64,000 bases of DNA from Pseudomonas iranensis (GCF_014268585.2 NZ_CP077092.1:1426001-1490000), one strand, 5' to 3'. Shown: positions 1-8,795, numbered from the stretch's first letter. Notes: generated from the sequence alone by a model not told the origin. Numbers and translations: made by a program.

Positions 1-1
1 C

Positions 2-721
2 TTCTACGCCAGTCCGTCGCCAGCCACTGTGCAGCGCTGGGCCGAGATCATGCCGGCGCACTTTCGCTTCACTGCCAAATTCCCCGGCGACATCAGCCAC
101 AGCGGCGACCTGCGCGAGCAACTGACCGCTGCCGAAACCTTCCTGCAATTACTCAAGCCGTTAGGCGAACGTGTTTCGCCGCTGTGGCTGCAACTGTCGA
201 AAAGCTTCACGCCGCAGCGCCTGCCGGAGCTCGCGGCGTTTATAGATGCGCTGGATTGCCCGCTTGCGGTCGAGGTGCGCAATGAACAGTTCTTCGCCAA
301 GGGCGAGAGCGAGCGTCTGCTCAATCGTCTGTTGCTGGATCGCGGTGTCGAGCGCATCTGTCTCGACCCGCGCGCGCTGTTCAGCTGCTTGTCGACCGAG
401 TCCTCGGTGATCCACGCGCAGTCGAAAAAGCCGCGTGTACCGACCCGTCCGGCGGCGTTCACGCAGTTTCCACAGGTGCGCTTCATCGGACATCCCGAGC
501 TTGAGGCCAACGATGCGTTTCTTGTGCCGTGGGTGGCGAAAGTCGCTGAATGGATCGAAGAGGGCCGCACGCCCTACGTCTTTCTGCATACCGCCGACAA
601 CCTGTTGGCAGCGAAACTGGCGCAACGTTTTCACGCACAACTGATGCAACGTTTGCCTGGCTTGCCCGCGCTGCCTGAGCTATACAGAGAACCCGCCGCC
701 GAGCAGCTTGGCTTGCTCTGA
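2..721 (+). CDS. DUF72 (YecE-like) family protein, 5' truncated
   Basis: The frame is open from base 2, so the start lies outside the window and 239 residues remain. Residues such as FYASP, FRFTAKFPGDI, LWLQLSKSF, LAVEVRNEQFF and PYVFLHTADN match the DUF72/YecE family, a TIM-barrel-like fold of unknown biochemical function. The family normally has about 240-290 residues, so only a short N-terminal piece is missing. A GTG at 29 is an internal codon, because homologous sequence continues upstream of it. The stop sits inside a terminator hairpin. The family assignment is good; no reaction can be stated. Confidence 0.85.
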   Translation, partial: FYASPSPATVQRWAEIMPAHFRFTAKFPGDISHSGDLREQLTAAETFLQLLKPLGERVSPLWLQLSKSFTPQRLPELAAFIDALDCPLAVEVRNEQFFAKGESERLLNRLLLDRGVERICLDPRALFSCLSTESSVIHAQSKKPRVPTRPAAFTQFPQVRFIGHPELEANDAFLVPWVAKVAEWIEEGRTPYVFLHTADNLLAAKLAQRFHAQLMQRLPGLPALPELYREPAAEQLGLL

Positions 722-733
722 GGCGGGTTTTTT
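690..733 (+). terminator. Rho-independent terminator overlapping the end of the DUF72 gene
   Basis: Arms AACCCGCC (690-697) and GGCGGGTT (722-729) are perfectly complementary and run into a T tract ending at 733. The left arm and the stop codon (719-721) belong to the coding sequence, so the last codons double as terminator. A smaller inner pairing, GAGCA with TGCTC, lies in the loop. Confidence 0.85.
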
Positions 734-751
734 CTGCCCGGGAGCCCGTCG

Positions 752-1588
752 ATGAACGTCCAAGTCAGTCAACAGCAACTCCTCAAAGCCAAAGCCTTCA
801 AGGCCCTGCATGATCGCCAGGGGAGCTTCGTGATTCCCAATCCGTGGGATGCCGGCTCGGCGAAGATGCTCGCCAGTCTCGGCTATCAGGCCTTGGCCAC
901 CACCAGTGCCGGTTACGCGTTTTCCCAGGGCAAGGCTGATGGCGCACTGAGTCTCGACGAGACCCTGGCCAATGTCCGCGCGATTGTCGCAGCGACGGAT
1001 CTGCCGGTGTCGGTGGACCTGGAAAACGGCTTTGCCGATGACCCGGTCGAGGCTGCGCAGAGTCTTCTCCGTGCCGCCGAGGCGGGCGCGGTGGGCGGGT
1101 CGATCGAGGACGCTACGGGACGTCCGGACGCGCCGATCTATTGCTTCGAACACGCCGTCGCACGGATTGAAGCCGCCGTCGCGGCGGTGCGCACCCTGCC
1201 GTTTCCCTTCATTCTCACGGCTCGCGCCGAAAATTACCTGCACGATAATCCCGACCTCGACGACACCATTCGCCGTTTGCAGGCATTTGCCGCGGCGGGT
1301 GCCGACGTGCTCTATGCACCAGGTTTGCGCAGCGCCGAAGAAGTGCGTGCAGTGGTGCAAGCGGTGGCGCCGAAACCGGTCAATGTGCTGATGTCTGGCG
1401 GTTTGAAACTGACCGTGCAACAGCTCGAGGAACTGGGCGTACGCCGCATCAGCACCGGCTCGGCACTGGCGCTGGCGGCGTTCGGCGAGTTCTTCCGCGC
1501 AGCTGAAGAAATCCAGCAATCCGGCACCTTTGGCTTCACGTCACAGTCGATGCCGTATGCCACGGCCAATCAATTTTTCAAGGACTGA
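752..1588 (+). CDS. Isocitrate lyase / phosphoenolpyruvate mutase family protein
   Basis: This 278-residue protein belongs to the PEP mutase / isocitrate lyase superfamily, which acts on C-C or P-C bonds of small 2-oxo or 2-hydroxy acids with Mg2+. Visible family features are FVIPNPWDAGSAKML near residue 27, a metal-site stretch VSVDLENGFADDP near residue 87, and GGSIEDATG near residue 113. The KKCGH signature of true isocitrate lyases is absent, so a lyase or oxaloacetate-decarboxylase-like role is more likely; the substrate cannot be read from sequence. The ATG at 752 follows a GGGAG ribosome site. The next gene starts 2 bases after the stop, suggesting co-transcription. Confidence 0.8.
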   Translation: MNVQVSQQQLLKAKAFKALHDRQGSFVIPNPWDAGSAKMLASLGYQALATTSAGYAFSQGKADGALSLDETLANVRAIVAATDLPVSVDLENGFADDPVEAAQSLLRAAEAGAVGGSIEDATGRPDAPIYCFEHAVARIEAAVAAVRTLPFPFILTARAENYLHDNPDLDDTIRRLQAFAAAGADVLYAPGLRSAEEVRAVVQAVAPKPVNVLMSGGLKLTVQQLEELGVRRISTGSALALAAFGEFFRAAEEIQQSGTFGFTSQSMPYATANQFFKD

Positions 1589-1590
1589 GC

Positions 1591-2283
1591 ATGGGACGTT
1601 GGCTGTTCTGGGTGGTGTTGCTCGCGATGGGTGGTGCAGCGGTAAGTGTCTGGCGCGGCTGGCTGGAGGTGCCGCCGCAGTGGAACCCGTGGGCGCCATT
1701 GGACATAAAAGCCGCGCCCAACTGGCTGACCGGTTACAAACTCATGCGCCTGCGCAGTGATCCCGAGCTTTGCGCACAGGCATTGAGCAGCTCGGATCTG
1801 CGCGTCAGCCCCCAGGCCGACAGCCCGGGCGCCAAGTGTCCGCTGATCGGTGCTCTGCGGGTGCAGGGCGGTGAAGTGGCGCTGAGCAGCAGTTTCATCG
1901 CCAGTTGCCCGCTGGCGGTGGCCTACGCAATGTTTGAACACCACACCCTGCAACCTGCTGCGCAATCGCTTTATGGACAGAAAGTGGCGCGGGTCGATCA
2001 CCTCGGCAGCTTCGCCTGTCGCAATGTCTACAACCGTGAGAGCGGTGCACTTAGCCGACATGCGAGTGCCGACGCGCTGGACATCGCCGGTTTCCGCCTC
2101 GCTGACGGGCGCACGATCAGCGTGCTCAAGGATTGGCCCAAGCAGAATCAGGACGCAGAGTTTCTGCGCCAGCTGCGTGACGGCGCCTGTGAATCATTCA
2201 GTGTGGTGTTGAGTCCGGACTACAACGCCGCTCATCGCAATCACTTTCATGTCGATGTCGGGCGCTGGAGCGTGTGTCGCTGA
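1591..2283 (+). CDS. Extensin-family protein with N-terminal membrane anchor
   Basis: The 230-residue product starts with a hydrophobic segment (residues about 3-20), an uncleaved anchor or signal, so the rest is probably periplasmic. The C-terminal half matches the bacterial extensin-like C-terminal domain. It has RHASADALDIAGF followed by HRNHFHVDVG close to the end. The spaced His/Asp and HFHxD pattern recalls LAS-type zinc D,D-peptidases, but catalysis has not been established for this family as far as I know. It lies 2 bases after the lyase gene and converges on the gene at 2287. Possible cell-wall role is inference. Confidence 0.75.
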   Translation: MGRWLFWVVLLAMGGAAVSVWRGWLEVPPQWNPWAPLDIKAAPNWLTGYKLMRLRSDPELCAQALSSSDLRVSPQADSPGAKCPLIGALRVQGGEVALSSSFIASCPLAVAYAMFEHHTLQPAAQSLYGQKVARVDHLGSFACRNVYNRESGALSRHASADALDIAGFRLADGRTISVLKDWPKQNQDAEFLRQLRDGACESFSVVLSPDYNAAHRNHFHVDVGRWSVCR

Positions 2284-2286
2284 GGA

Positions 2287-2907
2287 TCAGGCGGCGAGGC
2301 GCAGGTTCTGCAGAACGATTGGGCGAGCCCAGCCATTATCGAAGTCCAGAGCTTTCTGTTGCTCGACGATTTCTTCCGGCGGGAACGGCGGGTAAGGCTT
2401 CTGCAGCAAGTCCAGGTCGAACTCGGCAATCGGCAGGTACAGCGGACGTTTCTGCGGAGCAGGGCCTGGCTCCGGCAGTGGCTGGCCATTGTTGATCACA
2501 ATCGGGCGTACCCAACTGCTGTCGAAATCCTGTTGCTCTTGCTGAGCCTTGAGTTCTTCTGGCGGGAACGGTGGGAACGGCTTGTCCAGCAGCTCCATTT
2601 CGAACTCGGCGATCGGCAGGAACAGTGGCTCTGGCGGTCGAACCTGGGTTTCGACCACGTCGCACTCACGCTGGCTGACGATGTGCGCGTGCAACTCGCT
2701 GCCAACGGTCGGTTCTTCCGGGCTGTTCAGGTCAACCGGAGGAAACGTGCCACAGGCAGGCACCACTTCACTCGTCTGTTCGGCCAGGGCCTGGGCAAAG
2801 AAATCCTGCCACAGGTGACTGACGCCGCTCAGTGCCTGAGTGTTATGACGGCTGAAGTCGCCATGGGGCGAAACGTAGCCAATCGATGTGGGAAGAATGC
2901 CTGACAT
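2287..2907 (-). CDS. Unrecognised protein with an internally duplicated 45-residue motif
   Basis: I do not recognise this 206-residue protein. It has no signal peptide or membrane segment and is acidic and proline-rich. Residues 94-138 and 155-199 are a direct repeat, offset 61, with 29 of 45 positions identical. Each copy has the core LPIAEF, then KP(F/Y)PPFPPEE, DFD and W(V/A)RPIV. The first 90 residues are unrelated to the repeat and carry HLWQDFFAQALAEQ, which looks helical. The start ATG at 2907 is 92 bases from the rsmJ start and divergent from it; the stop is 3 bases from the convergent extensin gene. The repeated short motif suggests a peptide bound by a partner, but that is inference. 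Confidence 0.65.
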   Translation of the reverse strand: MSGILPTSIGYVSPHGDFSRHNTQALSGVSHLWQDFFAQALAEQTSEVVPACGTFPPVDLNSPEEPTVGSELHAHIVSQRECDVVETQVRPPEPLFLPIAEFEMELLDKPFPPFPPEELKAQQEQQDFDSSWVRPIVINNGQPLPEPGPAPQKRPLYLPIAEFDLDLLQKPYPPFPPEEIVEQQKALDFDNGWARPIVLQNLRLAA

Positions 2908-2999
2908 TTTTTTCGGTTGACGCTCAGCTCTGGCAAAATGCGCGTTGAATGGTTTATCGGCGGTTTTTGTCGATCCTTAACTTTTTTGAGCGTTTTTTC

Positions 3000-3782
3000 A
3001 TGATCGAGTCACCCGCGGCCTGCCGCATCCATGTCCAGGCCCTCGCCCCAGCGTTTCAAACGCAAGCCGCACACTGGGCCGAACGTCTCGGCCTGCCGCT
3101 CGGCGAGGCGGACGGCGAGTTCGCCTTGCAGGTCGGCGAGCAGGGTTTGCAGTTGCAGCAACTCGGCCCGGATGCCCCGGGACCTGTGCGGGTCGACTTC
3201 GTCGAGGGCGGCGCGGCGCATCGTCGTTTGTATGGCGGCGGCAGCGGACAGATGATTGCCAAGGCTGTCGGCATCGCCCAAGGCGTGCGCCCGCGGGTGC
3301 TGGATGCCACGGCGGGCTTGGGCAAGGATGCGTTTGTGCTGGCCAGTCTCGGTTGTGAAATGAGCCTGATCGAGCGTCAGCCGCTGATCGGCGCACTGCT
3401 TGAGGACGGCCTGGCCCGGGCGGCAGAAGATTTCGATGTAGCGCCGATCGTGGCGCGGATGAAATTGCTCAAGGGCAACTCCATCGAAGTGATGCGCAGT
3501 TGGGAAGGGGAGGCGCCGCAGGTGATCTATCTCGACCCGATGTTCCCGCATCGTGAGAAAACCGCGCTGGTGAAAAAGGAAATGCGCCTTTTCCGCCCGC
3601 TGGTGGGCGATGACCCGGATGCCCCGGCCCTGCTCGAAGCCGCACTGGCGCTGGCCACGCACCGGGTGGTGGTCAAGCGCCCGCGCAAGGCACCGTGCAT
3701 CGAGGGACCGAAACCGAGCCATGCGCTGGATGGCAAATCGAGCCGGTATGACATTTATCCCAAGAAAGCGCTCAAACCCTGA
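3000..3782 (+). CDS. rsmJ: 16S rRNA (guanine1516-N2)-methyltransferase RsmJ
   Basis: This is a 260-residue class I SAM-dependent methyltransferase of the RsmJ family, which methylates N2 of G1516 in 16S rRNA. The SAM-binding motif [19 protein letters not shown], the acidic end of strand 2 (MSLIERQPL) and the catalytic-type motif [11 protein letters not shown] are present. The frame is open back to an ATG at 2949, but family members begin near [10 protein letters not shown], so I use the ATG at 3000. It neighbours mexL, as I recall for PAO1 (PA3680 beside PA3678). A palindromic doublet follows the stop. Confidence 0.92.
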   Translation: MIESPAACRIHVQALAPAFQTQAAHWAERLGLPLGEADGEFALQVGEQGLQLQQLGPDAPGPVRVDFVEGGAAHRRLYGGGSGQMIAKAVGIAQGVRPRVLDATAGLGKDAFVLASLGCEMSLIERQPLIGALLEDGLARAAEDFDVAPIVARMKLLKGNSIEVMRSWEGEAPQVIYLDPMFPHREKTALVKKEMRLFRPLVGDDPDAPALLEAALALATHRVVVKRPRKAPCIEGPKPSHALDGKSSRYDIYPKKALKP

Positions 3783-3797
3783 GAGCGCGTCGCCCCG

Positions 3798-3862
3798 TTC
3801 GCGAGCAGGCTCGCTCCCACAGTTGAAATGCATTCCAGTGTGGGAGCGAGCCTGCTCGCGAA
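3798..3862. repeat. REP doublet, CCCACA ends facing inward
   Basis: Two inverted copies of the 24-base REP unit (3798-3821 and 3839-3862) with core GGGAGCGAGCCTGCTCGCG, separated by 17 bases. It lies between the convergent genes rsmJ and mexL. The CCCACA/TGTGGG ends face each other, the opposite arrangement to most doublets in this window. Confidence 0.92.
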
Positions 3863-3889
3863 GCGGTCTGCACAAGCACCGCAAAACTG

Positions 3890-4525
3890 TCAGGGTTTGT
3901 ACGCCCGCATAAACAACCCCACCACCTCCCGCACATGCCGCTCCGCTGCCTCTCCGGTCAGCGGCTCGCCGCAGCCGTACAACAAACGGAAATTCCCCGC
4001 GCCTTTGATCAGGCAGAAGAAATGCTCGGCGGCGTTGCGTGGCTGGTCGATGCTCAGCGCGCCGGTTGCATGGATTTTCGCCAGCAGACCTTCCATGCCG
4101 TTGACCACGCGCTCTGGGCCGGCCTCGAAGAAGATCAGTGACAGCTTCGGGTCCTGACTGCCCAGCGCCATGATCAGGCGGTGCAGGTTCACCGATTCAT
4201 CGCTGTTGATCAGTTGGTGGAAGCCTCGGGCAATGTTCAGCAATACATTTTCCACCGCGATGCCGTCCGGCAATTCGAAGAACAGCGGTGGCAATTGTTC
4301 CTCGCATTTCGCGACGACGGCAGCGGAGAACAGCGTCTCCTTGTCGTTGAAATGGCTGTAGACCGTCAGCTTCGACACGCCGGCCTCGCTGGCAACCGCA
4401 TCCATGCTGGTGTTGGCGTAGCCATGGCTGAGAAACAGGGTTTTCGCCGCATCGAGGATCGCCTGGCGTTTGGCCAGATCCTTGGGGCGGCCCGGGCCGT
4501 TTGGAGCTGAAAGATTGTTCGACAT
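3890..4525 (-). CDS. mexL: TetR-family repressor MexL of the mexJK efflux operon
   Basis: The 211-residue protein has an N-terminal TetR DNA-binding domain (residues about 15-62). Its helix-turn-helix reads TSMDAVASEAGVSKLTVYSHFNDKETLF. The C-terminal ligand domain resembles the AefR/MexL type. It is transcribed divergently from mexJK with 94 bases between the starts, matching the PAO1 mexL-mexJ-mexK layout I recall, where MexL represses mexJK and itself. The length is close to the 212 residues recalled for PAO1 MexL. The TetR fold is certain; the MexL name rests on synteny and neighbours. Confidence 0.88.
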   Translation of the reverse strand: MSNNLSAPNGPGRPKDLAKRQAILDAAKTLFLSHGYANTSMDAVASEAGVSKLTVYSHFNDKETLFSAAVVAKCEEQLPPLFFELPDGIAVENVLLNIARGFHQLINSDESVNLHRLIMALGSQDPKLSLIFFEAGPERVVNGMEGLLAKIHATGALSIDQPRNAAEHFFCLIKGAGNFRLLYGCGEPLTGEAAERHVREVVGLFMRAYKP

Positions 4526-4537
4526 TCTTCGCTTTTA

Positions 4538-4582
4538 ATACTGGACTGGTGAGTTTGCTATTAATACCATACCCGCCAGTAT
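4538..4582. promoter_or_regulatory. Candidate MexL operator in the mexL-mexJ intergenic region
   Basis: ATACTGG (4538-4544) and CCAGTAT (4576-4582) form a perfect 7-base inverted pair. A second TTAATAC occurs inside (4561-4567), echoing TTAATAC at 4535-4541. The block sits centrally between the divergent starts, where a TetR dimer would block both promoters. AAAGG at 4606-4610 serves as ribosome site for mexJ. Operator function is inference from position and symmetry. Confidence 0.5.
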
Positions 4583-4619
4583 AAATATTCCAAGCCTCAT
4601 TCGCGAAAGGTCCGTCACC

Positions 4620-5720
4620 ATGTTCCGCCATGCGTTGTCCTTTGCCGTGCCAGTCAGTCTGGCGTTCCTGTTATCGGCGTGCGGTCAGGAAGAGGTGACC
4701 AAAGTCACCGTACGCCCGGCCATGGTGGTACAGCCCGAGCCTTCGGCGCAGGCGATGGAAAGTTATCCGGGCGAGGTGCGAGCCCGTTATGAGCCTGATC
4801 TGGCGTTCCGCATCGGCGGCAAAGTCAGCCGACGACTGGTCGACGAAGGCCAGCGCGTCAAAGCCGATCAGCCCTTGGCCGAACTCGATCCGCAGGATGT
4901 GCGCCTGCAGCTGGAAGCCACCCGCGCGCAGGTTGCCGCCGCCGAGGCCAATCTGAACCTGGTGCGCGCCGAGCGCGATCGCTACAAAACCCTGATGGAT
5001 CGGCAGATGGTCAGCCGCTCGGCTTACGACAACGCCGAAAATCTATATCGCTCTGGCGAAGCCCGCCTTAAACAAATCAAAGCCGAATTCAACGTTTCGA
5101 CCAACCAGGCCAGTTACGCGGTGCTGCGTGCGCCACAGGACGGTGTGGTGGCCAAGCGTTCGGTGGAAGTCGGTCAGGTGGTCGCTGCCGGGCAAACCGT
5201 GTTTACACTCGCCACCGATGGTGAGCGCGAAGTACTGATCAGCCTGCCGGAGCAAAGCTTCGGCCGCTTCAAGGTCGGTCAGCCGGTTACCGTGGAATTG
5301 TGGGCACAGCAGAATCAGCGCTTCGCCGGACAGATCCGCGAGTTGTCGCCCTCCGCCGATCCGCGCTCACGCACTTTTGCTGCGCGTATCTCGTTCACCA
5401 GCGGCAAAGTTCCGGCCGAACTGGGGCAGAGCGCACGGGTGTTCGTGCAAGCGGCTGACAGTGTCTCGCTGTCGATACCGCTTTCCGCGCTGACCGCTGA
5501 AAACGGCGCGACCTACGTCTGGGTGGTCAACGGCAACAACACGTTGAAGAAAACTCCGGTACGGGTCGGTCCGTTCGGCGAGAAAAGCGTGGCGGTGCTC
5601 GAAGGCTTGAATGCCAGCGACTGGGTGGTGGCTGCCGGCGTTCACGTATTGCTCGACGGCCAGCAGGTGCGACCAGTGGATCGCTCCAACCGTGTGGTCA
5701 ATCTGGCGAACAAGGAGTAA
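4620..5720 (+). CDS. mexJ: RND efflux periplasmic adaptor (membrane fusion protein) MexJ
   Basis: This 366-residue periplasmic adaptor joins the inner-membrane pump to an outer-membrane channel. A lipoprotein signal peptide ends in the lipobox LLSAC, with Cys21 as the likely acylated residue. Then come the lipoyl half (YPGEVRARYEPDLAFRIGG), a coiled-coil hairpin (residues about 90-150), the second lipoyl half (LRAPQDGVVAKRSVEVGQ) and the beta-barrel domain. The gene is 6 bases upstream of mexK. PAO1 MexJ, as I recall, has 367 residues. Expression is probably set by MexL. Confidence 0.9.
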   Translation: MFRHALSFAVPVSLAFLLSACGQEEVTKVTVRPAMVVQPEPSAQAMESYPGEVRARYEPDLAFRIGGKVSRRLVDEGQRVKADQPLAELDPQDVRLQLEATRAQVAAAEANLNLVRAERDRYKTLMDRQMVSRSAYDNAENLYRSGEARLKQIKAEFNVSTNQASYAVLRAPQDGVVAKRSVEVGQVVAAGQTVFTLATDGEREVLISLPEQSFGRFKVGQPVTVELWAQQNQRFAGQIRELSPSADPRSRTFAARISFTSGKVPAELGQSARVFVQAADSVSLSIPLSALTAENGATYVWVVNGNNTLKKTPVRVGPFGEKSVAVLEGLNASDWVVAAGVHVLLDGQQVRPVDRSNRVVNLANKE

Positions 5721-5726
5721 GCCCCG

Positions 5727-8700
5727 ATGCGCTTCAACCTCTCCGAATGGGCGTTGCGTAATCGCCAGATCGTACTGTTCCTGATGCTTTTGCTCGCCGT
5801 TGTCGGCGCGTTGTCCTACACCAAACTCGGCCAGAGTGAAGACCCGCCGTTCACTTTCAAGGCGATGGTCATTCAGACCCGCTGGCCCGGTGCGACCGCG
5901 CAGGAAGTCTCGCGCCAGGTTACTGAACGGATCGAAAAGAAACTGATGGAAACCGGCGAGTACGAACGCATCATGTCGTTCTCCCGCCCCGGTGAGTCCC
6001 AGGTCACTTTCATTGCCCGCGATTCGATGCACTCCAAGGACATCCCCGACCTCTGGTACCAATTGCGCAAGAAGGTCGGCGACATTCGCCAGACCCTGCC
6101 GCCGGGAATTCAGGGGCCGTTCTTCAACGATGAGTTCGGCACCACCTTCGGCAATATCTATGCGTTGACCGGCGACGGTTTCGACTACGCCGTGCTCAAG
6201 GATTACGCCGACCGCATCCAGATCCAGCTGCAACGGGTCAAGGATGTCGGCAAGGTCGAACTGCTTGGGTTGCAGGACGAGAAAATCTGGGTCGAGCTGT
6301 CCAACGTCAAACTCGCCACGCTTGGCCTGCCGCTGGAGGCGGTGCAGCAGGCGCTGGAGGAACAGAACGCGGTGTCCACTGCGGGGTTCTTCGAAACCGG
6401 CAGCGAGCGCTTGCAGCTGCGCGTCTCGGGGAATTTTCAAACAGTCGATGAGATAAAGAACTTTCCGATCCGCGTCGCCGATCGTACGTTCCGTATCTCC
6501 GATATCGCCGATGTGCGTCGCGGTTTCAGCGATCCACCGGCGCCGCGCATGCGTTTCATGGGCGACGATGCGATCGGTCTGGCCGTGGCGATGAAGGATG
6601 GCGGCGACATTCTGGTGCTGGGCAAGGCGCTGGAAGGCGAGTTCTCGCGGATCCAGAAAAACCTCCCGGCCGGCATGCAGTTGCGCAAGGTGTCCGATCA
6701 GCCGGCAGCGGTAAAAACCGGCGTCGGCGAGTTCGTTCAGGTGTTGGTCGAAGCGCTGGCGATCGTCTTGCTGGTGAGTTTCTTCTCCCTCGGCGTGCGC
6801 ACTGGCATGGTCGTCGCACTGACCATTCCGCTGGTGCTGGCGATGACCTTCGCCTGCATGTATTACCTCGGCATCGGCCTGCACAAGATTTCCCTCGGTG
6901 CGCTGGTGCTGGCGCTGGGGCTTCTGGTGGATGACGCGATCATTGCCGTGGAAATGATGGCGATCAAAATGGAGCAGGGCTTCGACCGCATTCGCGCGGC
7001 GAGTTATGCCTGGACCAGCACCGCTTTCCCGATGCTCACCGGCACGTTGATCACCGCCGCCGGCTTCCTGCCGATTGCCACTGCGCAGTCCGGCACCGGC
7101 GAATACACCCGTTCGATTTTCCAGGTGGTGACCATTGCCTTGCTCGCCTCATGGGTCGCGGCGGTGATGTTCGTGCCGTATCTGGGGGAAAAACTCCTGC
7201 CGGATCTGGCGAAAATTCACGCGGCAAAACACGGTACTGGCGATGGTCAGCCGGATCCGTATGCCACGCCGTTTTATCAGCGCGTGCGGCGTCTGGTGGA
7301 GTGGTGCGTGGCCCATCGCAAGACGGTGATCGTGCTCACCGTGGGCCTGTTTATCGCCTCGGTGATGTTGTTCCGTTTCGTCCCGCAGCAGTTCTTCCCG
7401 GCTTCGAACCGGCTGGAGTTGATGGTCGACCTGAAACTGGCCGAAGGTGTTTCGCTGGCCAACACCACCAGTGAAGTCAAACGCCTCGAAGCGCTGCTCA
7501 AGGAGCACGCCGGCATCGACAATTACGTGGCCTACGTCGGTACCGGCTCGCCGCGTTTCTACCTGCCGCTGGATCAGCAACTGCCGGCGGCGAGTTTTGC
7601 CCAGTTCGTGGTGTTGGCGAAAACCATTGAAGAGCGTGAAGCGCTGCGCAGCTGGTTGATCGAAACCCTCAACGAACAATTCCCGGCCCTGCGTTCGCGG
7701 GTCACTCGCTTGGAAAACGGCCCGCCGGTTGGCTATCCGGTGCAGTTCCGCGTCACTGGCGAGCACATCGAAGAAGTCCGTGCGTTGGCGCGCAAGGTGG
7801 CAGCGAAGGTTCGCGAGAATCCGCATGTGGTCAACGTGCATCTGGACTGGGAGGAGCCGAGCAAAGTTGTTTATCTGAACATCGATCAGGATCGCGCCCG
7901 TGCGCTTGGTGTGAGCACGGCCAATCTGGCGAAATTCCTGCAGAGTTCGCTGGTCGGCTCGACGGTCAGCCAGTACCGCGAAGACAACGAGTTGATCGAG
8001 ATTCTGCTGCGCGGCACCGTGCACGAGCGCACTGAATTGTCGTTGTTGCCGAGCCTGGCGGTGCCGACCGATAACGGTCGCAGTGTGGCGTTGTCGCAGA
8101 TTGCCACGCTGGAATATGGCTTCGAGGAAGGCATCATCTGGCACCGCAATCGGCTGCCAAACGTGACGGTACGCGCTGACATTTATGGCAAGGAGCAGCC
8201 GGCGACGCTGGTCAAGCAGATCATGCCGACGCTGGACCCGATTCGCGCTGAGTTGCCCGATGGTTATCTGCTGGATGTCGGTGGCACGGTGGAGGACTCC
8301 GAGCGCGGGCAGAAGTCGGTGAATGCCGGGGTACCGATGTTCATTGTCGTGGTGCTGACCTTGCTGATGGTGCAGTTGCGCAGTTTCTCGCGCACGGCGA
8401 TGGTGTTTCTGACGGCGCCGTTGGGCTTGATCGGGGTGACCCTGTTTCTGATGGTGTTCCGGCAGCCGTTCGGGTTTGTGGCGATGCTCGGGACCATTGC
8501 GTTGTCCGGGATGATCATGCGCAATTCGGTGATTCTGGTCGATCAGATCGAGCAGGATATCGCTTCGGGGCTCAGGCCCTGGCAGGCGATTATCGAGGCT
8601 ACGGTTCGGCGGTTCCGGCCGATTGTGTTGACGGCGCTGGCGGCGGTGCTGGCGATGATTCCGCTGTCGCGCAGTGTGTTTTTCGGGCCGATGGCGGTGG

Positions 8701-8795
8701 CGATCATGGGCGGGTTGATTGTTGCGACTGCGCTGACGCTGTTGTTTTTGCCGGCGTTGTATGCGGCCTGGTTTCGGGTGCGTAAGGAGGCTTGA
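5727..8795 (+). CDS. mexK: RND multidrug efflux pump inner-membrane subunit MexK
   Basis: The 1022-residue proton-driven pump has the usual two halves, each with a membrane bundle and a large periplasmic loop. TM4 carries the proton-relay pair in LLVDDAIIAVE (Asp402, Asp403). In TM10 the position of AcrB Lys940 appears to be Arg932 (GMIMRNSVILVDQ). PAO1 MexK, as I recall, has about 1025 residues and exports triclosan and erythromycin, recruiting OprM or OpmH. No outer-membrane factor gene follows here, so the channel must come from elsewhere. Substrates cannot be derived from sequence. Confidence 0.9.
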   Translation: MRFNLSEWALRNRQIVLFLMLLLAVVGALSYTKLGQSEDPPFTFKAMVIQTRWPGATAQEVSRQVTERIEKKLMETGEYERIMSFSRPGESQVTFIARDSMHSKDIPDLWYQLRKKVGDIRQTLPPGIQGPFFNDEFGTTFGNIYALTGDGFDYAVLKDYADRIQIQLQRVKDVGKVELLGLQDEKIWVELSNVKLATLGLPLEAVQQALEEQNAVSTAGFFETGSERLQLRVSGNFQTVDEIKNFPIRVADRTFRISDIADVRRGFSDPPAPRMRFMGDDAIGLAVAMKDGGDILVLGKALEGEFSRIQKNLPAGMQLRKVSDQPAAVKTGVGEFVQVLVEALAIVLLVSFFSLGVRTGMVVALTIPLVLAMTFACMYYLGIGLHKISLGALVLALGLLVDDAIIAVEMMAIKMEQGFDRIRAASYAWTSTAFPMLTGTLITAAGFLPIATAQSGTGEYTRSIFQVVTIALLASWVAAVMFVPYLGEKLLPDLAKIHAAKHGTGDGQPDPYATPFYQRVRRLVEWCVAHRKTVIVLTVGLFIASVMLFRFVPQQFFPASNRLELMVDLKLAEGVSLANTTSEVKRLEALLKEHAGIDNYVAYVGTGSPRFYLPLDQQLPAASFAQFVVLAKTIEEREALRSWLIETLNEQFPALRSRVTRLENGPPVGYPVQFRVTGEHIEEVRALARKVAAKVRENPHVVNVHLDWEEPSKVVYLNIDQDRARALGVSTANLAKFLQSSLVGSTVSQYREDNELIEILLRGTVHERTELSLLPSLAVPTDNGRSVALSQIATLEYGFEEGIIWHRNRLPNVTVRADIYGKEQPATLVKQIMPTLDPIRAELPDGYLLDVGGTVEDSERGQKSVNAGVPMFIVVVLTLLMVQLRSFSRTAMVFLTAPLGLIGVTLFLMVFRQPFGFVAMLGTIALSGMIMRNSVILVDQIEQDIASGLRPWQAIIEATVRRFRPIVLTALAAVLAMIPLSRSVFFGPMAVAIMGGLIVATALTLLFLPALYAAWFRVRKEA

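Noticed and set aside
5367..6884. Long 505-residue open frame on the minus strand opposite mexJ-mexK
   Set aside because: It is the antisense shadow of two well-supported high-GC genes and has low-complexity His/Arg/Gln-rich composition typical of such frames.
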